Assembly: GCA_028293565.1 (NCBI GenBank)
Contig: JAQGON010000150.1
Span: 1-39,439 of the forward strand
Reading direction: 5' to 3'
DNA: 39,439 nt
Source of the DNA: Verrucomicrobiota bacterium
GTDB lineage: Bacteria; Verrucomicrobiota; Verrucomicrobiia; Opitutales; Opitutaceae
Positions 35,484 through 39,439 of the stretch are shown here, piece by piece; position 1 is the first letter of the stretch, and every line of letters starts with the position of its first letter. A program made the translations under genes and the position numbers. A model generated the notes under the pieces. That model was not told where the DNA came from. It worked only from the letters and a program-made list of their open reading frames with translations, and searched no databases.

Positions 35484-36134
35484 CTATCCGGCGCCGGGCA
35501 CGACGTAGAGAAACACGGCGGTCCAGTGGCAGGCGCTTCCGGCCATCACGCACACATGCCAGATGGCGTGGTGGTAGGGCAGGCCTTTCCAGAGATAAAA
35601 CGCCGCGCCGCCCGTGTAGCAAAATCCGCCGGCGACGAGCAGCCAGATTCCCGCGCTCGGGAGCGCCTGGGAAAGCGGGCGCATGGCGGTGAGCACGAGC
35701 CATCCCATCACGATATAGATCAGGGTGGACACCACGCGAAAGCGGCCCGTGAACCAGAATTTCATCGCGACCCCGGCGAGGGCGAGGCCCCACACCACGC
35801 CGAACAGACTCCAGCCCCACGGGCCGCGCAGCGGGACCAGCAGGAAGGGCGTGTAGGTGCCGGCGATCAGCAGGAAAATCGCGGCGTGATCGAGTTTCCG
35901 GAGGAGGCGCTTGCGTCCCTCGTGCCGGAACACGTGATAGAGCGTCGACGTCGTGTAGAGCAAAACGAGGGTCGCCCCGAAAACCGCGGTGCTCGTCACC
36001 TGCCAGGCATCGCCTTCCGAGCTCGAGCAGGTGACCACGGCCACGAGTCCGATGATGCTCAGCACCATTCCGAGCGCGTGGGTGACGACGTTGGCCAGTT
36101 CCTCGCGCGGCGTGTAGGCACTGGCGGGAACCAT
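35484..36134 (-). CDS. Hemolysin III/PAQR family membrane protein (YqfA-like)
   Basis: A 216-residue, seven-helix membrane protein of the hemolysin III family (HlyIII/YqfA, related to PAQR receptors). It opens YTPREELANVVTHALGMVLS, followed by STLYHVFRH, LRKLDHAAIFLLIAGTYTP and a C-terminal LPYHHAIWHVCVMAGSACHW. The conserved histidines and Asp form the presumed metal site of the family (hydrolase-like chemistry in the eukaryotic relatives). ATG at 36134 gives MVPASAYTPREE; in-frame ATGs at 36194-36197 would add about 20 residues. It is divergent from an exported Ala/Lys-rich gene. Physiological role is unproven. Confidence 0.92.
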   Translation of the reverse strand: MVPASAYTPREELANVVTHALGMVLSIIGLVAVVTCSSSEGDAWQVTSTAVFGATLVLLYTTSTLYHVFRHEGRKRLLRKLDHAAIFLLIAGTYTPFLLVPLRGPWGWSLFGVVWGLALAGVAMKFWFTGRFRVVSTLIYIVMGWLVLTAMRPLSQALPSAGIWLLVAGGFCYTGGAAFYLWKGLPYHHAIWHVCVMAGSACHWTAVFLYVVPGAG

Positions 36135-36210
36135 GTCCGAACCTCGCGCCGGGCCGCGATCGCGGCAAGTGTTGTCATTAGAAATGCGCGTCATCATGAA
36201 TCCCCCGCCA

Positions 36211-36606
36211 ATGAAAAAACTGCTGCTCCCTACCCTCGTCTTTTTCGCGCTTGGTTTCTTCACGGCGCTCTCCGCGGAGGAGGGCAAAGTCGAAAAAGCG
36301 AAGGCGGTGGTGAAAGAAACGGCCGAGGAAATCGCCGCCGCCGCGAAGAAAGCCGCGCACGCCGCCAAGGAAAAATCGGGTGAACTTTACGACAGGGCGG
36401 CGCCGGGCGTCCGGCACGCCGCGGAGCTCACGAAGGAAAAGTCCGCGGAGGCCTACGAAGCGACAAAAAAGGCGGCGATCAAGGCGAAGGACAAAACCGT
36501 CGAAGCCGGCAAGGTCGCCGTCGAAAAAACCAGGGAAGCCGCGGCGGCGGCGAAGGAAAAGGTATCCGGGTCGGCGAAGAAGACGGACGAGGATACCGAT
36601 CGGTAG
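36211..36606 (+). CDS. Exported alanine/lysine-rich, LEA-like helical protein
   Basis: A 131-residue protein with a signal peptide (MKKLLLPTLVFFALGFFTAL, cleavage likely near SAEEG). A highly repetitive, Ala-, Lys- and Glu-rich remainder follows: repeated KEKS, ATKKAA and AKDKTVEAG words with an 11-residue-like periodicity, similar to late-embryogenesis-abundant or apolipoprotein-like amphipathic helices. Such proteins are often linked to desiccation or envelope stress protection. This is composition-based inference, and low-complexity look-alikes are common. In-frame ATGs upstream (36187, 36196) would extend the N-terminus before the signal peptide. Confidence 0.7.
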   Translation: MKKLLLPTLVFFALGFFTALSAEEGKVEKAKAVVKETAEEIAAAAKKAAHAAKEKSGELYDRAAPGVRHAAELTKEKSAEAYEATKKAAIKAKDKTVEAGKVAVEKTREAAAAAKEKVSGSAKKTDEDTDR

Positions 36607-36672
36607 AAAAGGCGGTGGCCGGATGCACCTCGAACCCCGACATCCCCCTGCTGGCGGCCGATTCATTTAACA

Positions 36673-36789
36673 GAAGACCGCAAAGGAAGCGAAGCGGCTC
36701 CGGTGGCGCCAAACCCAATGGGCCGGCCCAGCCAAATCCGGAACGATGGTCCCGCTCGAATCTCGGTCTCTTCGTGACCGTCGCGATCT
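36673..36789. repeat. Imperfect inverted repeat of the CGAAG-rich type
   Basis: An arm at 36675-36694 and its inverse at 36770-36789 match at 14 of 20 positions. The left arm (36673-36694) also matches 19402-19423 in the divergent REP-bounded element at 18 of 22 positions. It fills the 207-bp gap between genes; no other feature is seen there. Confidence 0.4.
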
Positions 36790-36813
36790 CCGGCCAAGCT
36801 TCCGGCGCGCGTT

Positions 36814-37302
36814 TTAAGCGAACGCCGGCTGCAATGCGGGGGAGCGGAATTTTTTGAAGGCGATGATCCCGAGCACGACGAAAAGTGTCAGGACGGTTCC
36901 CTGCGCGATCGCGAACGGCGGCTCTTTCTGAGTGGGGGCGAGCGCATGCAGCGGGGCGATTTTCTGGAACGACTGCACGACGAGGACGAAGCAGTTGAAA
37001 TATTGCGCGAGCACGGCCGTGACGACAAACGTGCCGCGCCAGCCGCCGGCGAGCTTGCGCGCGTGGAGCGCGAAATAGGCGACCAGCAGGAGGGTCGTCG
37101 AGATCACTCCCAGCACGAGGGCCGGGGTGACACCATGAAACGGGAAAAAGAAACCCGTGACGCTGGTCGTGAGGGTCATGGCGAGAAAAACGGCGTTCCA
37201 ACCCGAACAAAACCTGCCTCGGGCCAATCCGACCGCGACGACAAAACCCGCCACGATCGCCGCCAGGCTGATCGCAACGTGAACCTGGGTGAAGGAATTC
37301 AT
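36814..37302 (-). CDS. Four-helix membrane protein, unknown function
   Basis: A 162-residue, strongly hydrophobic protein with about four membrane helices (VAISLAAIVAGFVVAVGLA, NAVFLAMTLTTSVTGFFFPF, VLGVISTTLLLVAYFAL and a C-terminal VLTLFVVLGIIAFKKF). A conserved-looking loop FCSGWN follows helix one. ATG at 37302 is preferred; an in-frame ATG at 37320 adds six residues. No family was recognised with confidence. It is isolated on the minus strand with no obvious operon partner. Confidence 0.68.
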   Translation of the reverse strand: MNSFTQVHVAISLAAIVAGFVVAVGLARGRFCSGWNAVFLAMTLTTSVTGFFFPFHGVTPALVLGVISTTLLLVAYFALHARKLAGGWRGTFVVTAVLAQYFNCFVLVVQSFQKIAPLHALAPTQKEPPFAIAQGTVLTLFVVLGIIAFKKFRSPALQPAFA

Positions 37303-37445
37303 GCTTTCGGCATGCGCCAAGTGCCGGTCGGGGTCGATTCCGATCGGCGCCAGGCATGGATCGGCGTTCCTGCTACGTACTTTTCGTCGCGCGATGCGTA
37401 GTTGCCGAATTCGCCGCCCGACGGTGTCCGCGCAGGCTCTCTTCC

Positions 37446-37631
37446 ATGCAAATCAACGCCTCCTATCTCCCGAAGGTTTCAGACCAAGCCCGCCTTGCGG
37501 CCCTTGCCGAAGCGAGCCAGCTCCTCCAGGAGGTCGGCGCGGTGGCAACGGCGAAGAAAACCCGTTCCCTGGTGTCGGGATCTCGGTGGACCGGTGGCTT
37601 CCATCTCGGCCGCAATGGCCGACGCTGGTAA
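37446..37631 (+). CDS. Small basic hypothetical protein, 61 residues
   Basis: A 61-residue ORF starting MQINASYLPKVSDQARLAAL and ending in a basic, glycine- and tryptophan-rich tail. Third codon positions are strongly G or C, as in neighbouring real genes, and a strong terminator follows 35 bases after the stop; both support expression. The N-terminal half looks helical. No homologue is recognised and no ribosome-binding site stands out. It could be a small regulatory or nucleic-acid-binding peptide; this is unproven. Confidence 0.45.
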   Translation: MQINASYLPKVSDQARLAALAEASQLLQEVGAVATAKKTRSLVSGSRWTGGFHLGRNGRRW

Positions 37632-37665
37632 CCGCCCGCCGAACGTCCCCGGCACCGGGGAGAAC

Positions 37666-37697
37666 AAGGAGCCGCGTCACTGCGGCTCCTTTTGTTT
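37666..37697. terminator. Bidirectional intrinsic terminator between the small ORF and nrdA
   Basis: A 10-bp perfect stem (AAGGAGCCGC at 37666-37675 with GCGGCTCCTT at 37682-37691), a 6-nt loop, and TTTGTTTT following on the plus strand. On the minus strand the T-rich run is TTGTTCT. It serves the 37446 ORF and the convergent nrdA. Confidence 0.85.
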
Positions 37698-37740
37698 TAG
37701 GGCATCTTTTGCGCCTGCTTCTGGCCCACCCTGCTGAGGC

Positions 37741-39439
37741 CTACTGGCAGGCTTCGCATTCGCCGCCGTTCCGCATGGCTTCGATGCTGCAGGTGGTTTT
37801 TTCGGCGGTGGTGAAGACTCGCTTTGTTTGGCCGGTAGGCACGGAGGGCAACGTCGTGGAACTGAGCGCCGTGGGCTGAACGCCAACCCCGGCATACGCC
37901 ATCGGCGGGATCGTCATCTCCACGGCGACGGGCTGATGGCTGCCGCCGGCGTCGCCGCTGTTTTGGCCGCCGTCGGAGCCCTCTTTCACCGCGCCGCGCG
38001 TCTCCTTCTTCACTGCCACCGTGGCTTTCTCGATGTTCGAGGCGCCAAGGCTGCGGAGATAATACGTGGTCTTCAAGCCGCAGTGCCACGCATGGCGGTA
38101 CATGTGGCTGAGGGTCTTCAGATCGGGAGTCTTGATCCAGAGATTCACGGACTGCGATTGGTCGATCCACTTCTGGCGGCGCGCAGCGGCGTCGATGATC
38201 CACTTGTGATCAATATCGAATGCGGTGAGGTATTTCGCCTTCAGGTCCGCGGGGACATTGGGGATGTCCTTCAGCTCGCCGTCGAAATATTTGAGGTTGT
38301 CGATCATCTCCTGGTTCCAGAGTCCGCGGACCTTGAGGTCCTTCACGAGGAACGGATTCAAGACGATGAACTCGCCGGAGAGGTTCGATTTGACGAAGAG
38401 GTTCTTGTACGTCGGCTCGATGCAGGGGGACGTCGCGGTGATGTTGGAAATCGTCGCAGTCGGCGCGATAGCGAGGACGTTGCTGTTGCGCATGCCGTGC
38501 TTCGCGATCTTCGCGCGGACGGGAGCCCAATCCATCTTGCCGCCGCGGGGGACCTCGATGGGCTGGCCGCGCTCCTGCTCGAGCAGGTCGACCGTGTCCT
38601 GGGGGAGGAGTCCCCTGTCCCACTTGGACCCCTTGTACGAGGAATACGTGCCGCGCTCGGCCGCGAGGTCGGAGGAGGCCTCGTAGGCGTAGTAGGCGAT
38701 GGCTTCCATCGCCTCGTCGTTGAACTCGACGGCCTCGGGCGACGCGAAGGCGTGGCCGCGGAGGTAGAGCGCGTGGGCGAGGCCCATCACGCCGAGGCCG
38801 ATGGGACGGTGACGGCTGTTGGAGGTCTTGGCGGCGACGGTCGGGTAGAAATTGATGTCGATGACGTTGTCGAGCGCGCGGACGGCCATACCGATCGTCG
38901 AGCGGAGCTTGGCGTGATCGAGCGAGCCGTCGGGCTTGAGATGGTTCTCGAGGATGATCGAGCCAAGGTTGCAGACGGCGGTCTCGTCGTTCGAGGTGTT
39001 GAGCGTGATCTCGGTGCAAAGATTCGACGAGTGGATGACGCCGACGTGGTCCTGCGGGGAGCGGATGTTGCAGGCGTCCTTGAATGTGATCCACGGGTGG
39101 CCGGTCTCGAAGAGCATCGAGAGCATTTTTTTCCAGAGCTCGATGGCGTCGATTTTCTGGCCGTAGATCTTGCCGTCCTCGGCGAGCTTCTCGTAGCCGA
39201 GGTAGGCCTCCTCGAATTTCGTGCCGTAAAGCTCGTGGAGATCCTTGCACTGGTTGGCGCGGAAGAGCGTCCAATGCTGGCGCGCTTCCATTCGCTTCAT
39301 GAACAGGTCGGTAATCCAGTTCGCCGTGTTCATGTCGTGCGTGCGGCGACGGTCGTCACCGGTGTTTTTGCGCAGCTCGAGGAACTCGGTGATGTCGTTG
39401 TGCCACGTCTCGAGGTAGGCGCAGCCGGAGCCCTTGCGC
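37741..39439 (-). CDS. nrdA: Ribonucleoside-diphosphate reductase class Ia, large subunit (partial)
   Basis: The C-terminal 565 codons of the large subunit; the 5' part lies beyond the window edge (the frame is open to 39439, reading [20 protein letters not shown] at the boundary). Catalytic motif NLCTEI, holding the thiyl cysteine and the Asn/Glu pair, and the redox cysteine in VCNLGSI are intact. The radical-transfer tyrosine pair lies in [11 protein letters not shown], and the C-terminal shuttle cysteines are in GGECEACQ. It makes deoxyribonucleotides together with NrdB. A roughly 75-residue linker between TTYYLRS and the shuttle cysteines is unusually Gly/Ser/Thr/Pro-rich. It ends at TAG before a shared terminator. 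Confidence 0.96.
   Translation of the reverse strand, partial: RKGSGCAYLETWHNDITEFLELRKNTGDDRRRTHDMNTANWITDLFMKRMEARQHWTLFRANQCKDLHELYGTKFEEAYLGYEKLAEDGKIYGQKIDAIELWKKMLSMLFETGHPWITFKDACNIRSPQDHVGVIHSSNLCTEITLNTSNDETAVCNLGSIILENHLKPDGSLDHAKLRSTIGMAVRALDNVIDINFYPTVAAKTSNSRHRPIGLGVMGLAHALYLRGHAFASPEAVEFNDEAMEAIAYYAYEASSDLAAERGTYSSYKGSKWDRGLLPQDTVDLLEQERGQPIEVPRGGKMDWAPVRAKIAKHGMRNSNVLAIAPTATISNITATSPCIEPTYKNLFVKSNLSGEFIVLNPFLVKDLKVRGLWNQEMIDNLKYFDGELKDIPNVPADLKAKYLTAFDIDHKWIIDAAARRQKWIDQSQSVNLWIKTPDLKTLSHMYRHAWHCGLKTTYYLRSLGASNIEKATVAVKKETRGAVKEGSDGGQNSGDAGGSHQPVAVEMTIPPMAYAGVGVQPTALSSTTLPSVPTGQTKRVFTTAEKTTCSIEAMRNGGECEACQ

Overview
The window is a GC-rich bacterial chromosome segment, most likely from Verrucomicrobiota and probably an Opitutaceae-like organism. 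That assignment is inference. It rests on base composition, on a mix of families common there (GxxExxY, GxGYxYP, a Tat-exported heparinase-like enzyme, a beta-helix protein opening like GH141 enzymes, PQQ-type propellers), and on abundant GC-rich palindromic intergenic repeats. No rRNA, tRNA, CRISPR array, phage module or recognisable transposase was seen.

Layout. 0-9 kb: an ECF-type sigma factor, a YcaQ-like DNA glycosylase, two divergent multipass membrane proteins, RecQ, and (minus strand) biosynthetic threonine deaminase. 9-15.3 kb is a cobalamin region: a BtuB-like receptor behind a cobalamin riboswitch on the minus strand, divergent from a B12-dependent methionine synthase split into two same-frame ORFs by one TGA. 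15.3-18.2 kb: an MBOAT acyltransferase with an overlapping SGNH-like partner, followed by a decayed tandem duplication of the partner's 3' end. 18-21.3 kb: a membrane-anchored protein, glutathionyl-hydroquinone reductase and two small envelope proteins, all minus strand. 21.5-33 kb: a co-directional run of mostly exported proteins (M3 peptidase, thioredoxin lipoprotein, low-complexity protein, heparinase-like, PQQ-like propeller, beta-helix protein, M20 hydrolase). 33-39.4 kb: a GxGYxYP protein and small exported partner, a hemolysin III homologue, an alanine/lysine-rich exported protein, a small membrane protein, a 61-residue ORF, and the 3' part of nrdA running off the window.

Two structures stand out. 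(1) A family of about 100-127 bp REPIN/MITE-like elements: inverted REP hairpins, each with GTAG or GTGG at the foot and stems that covary between copies. They sit at or just after gene ends; four genes take their TAG stop from the REP tetranucleotide. From 24.2 to 31.4 kb every junction between consecutive genes carries one. (2) A GxxExxY gene (PD-(D/E)XK-like) enclosed by 51-bp inverted repeats matching at 46 of 51 positions. The left repeat encodes the last eight residues of the upstream M20 hydrolase, the right repeat encodes the end of the GxxExxY protein, and its outer edge abuts the stop codon of the next gene. This looks like a compact mobile or formerly mobile cassette with no transposase of its own.
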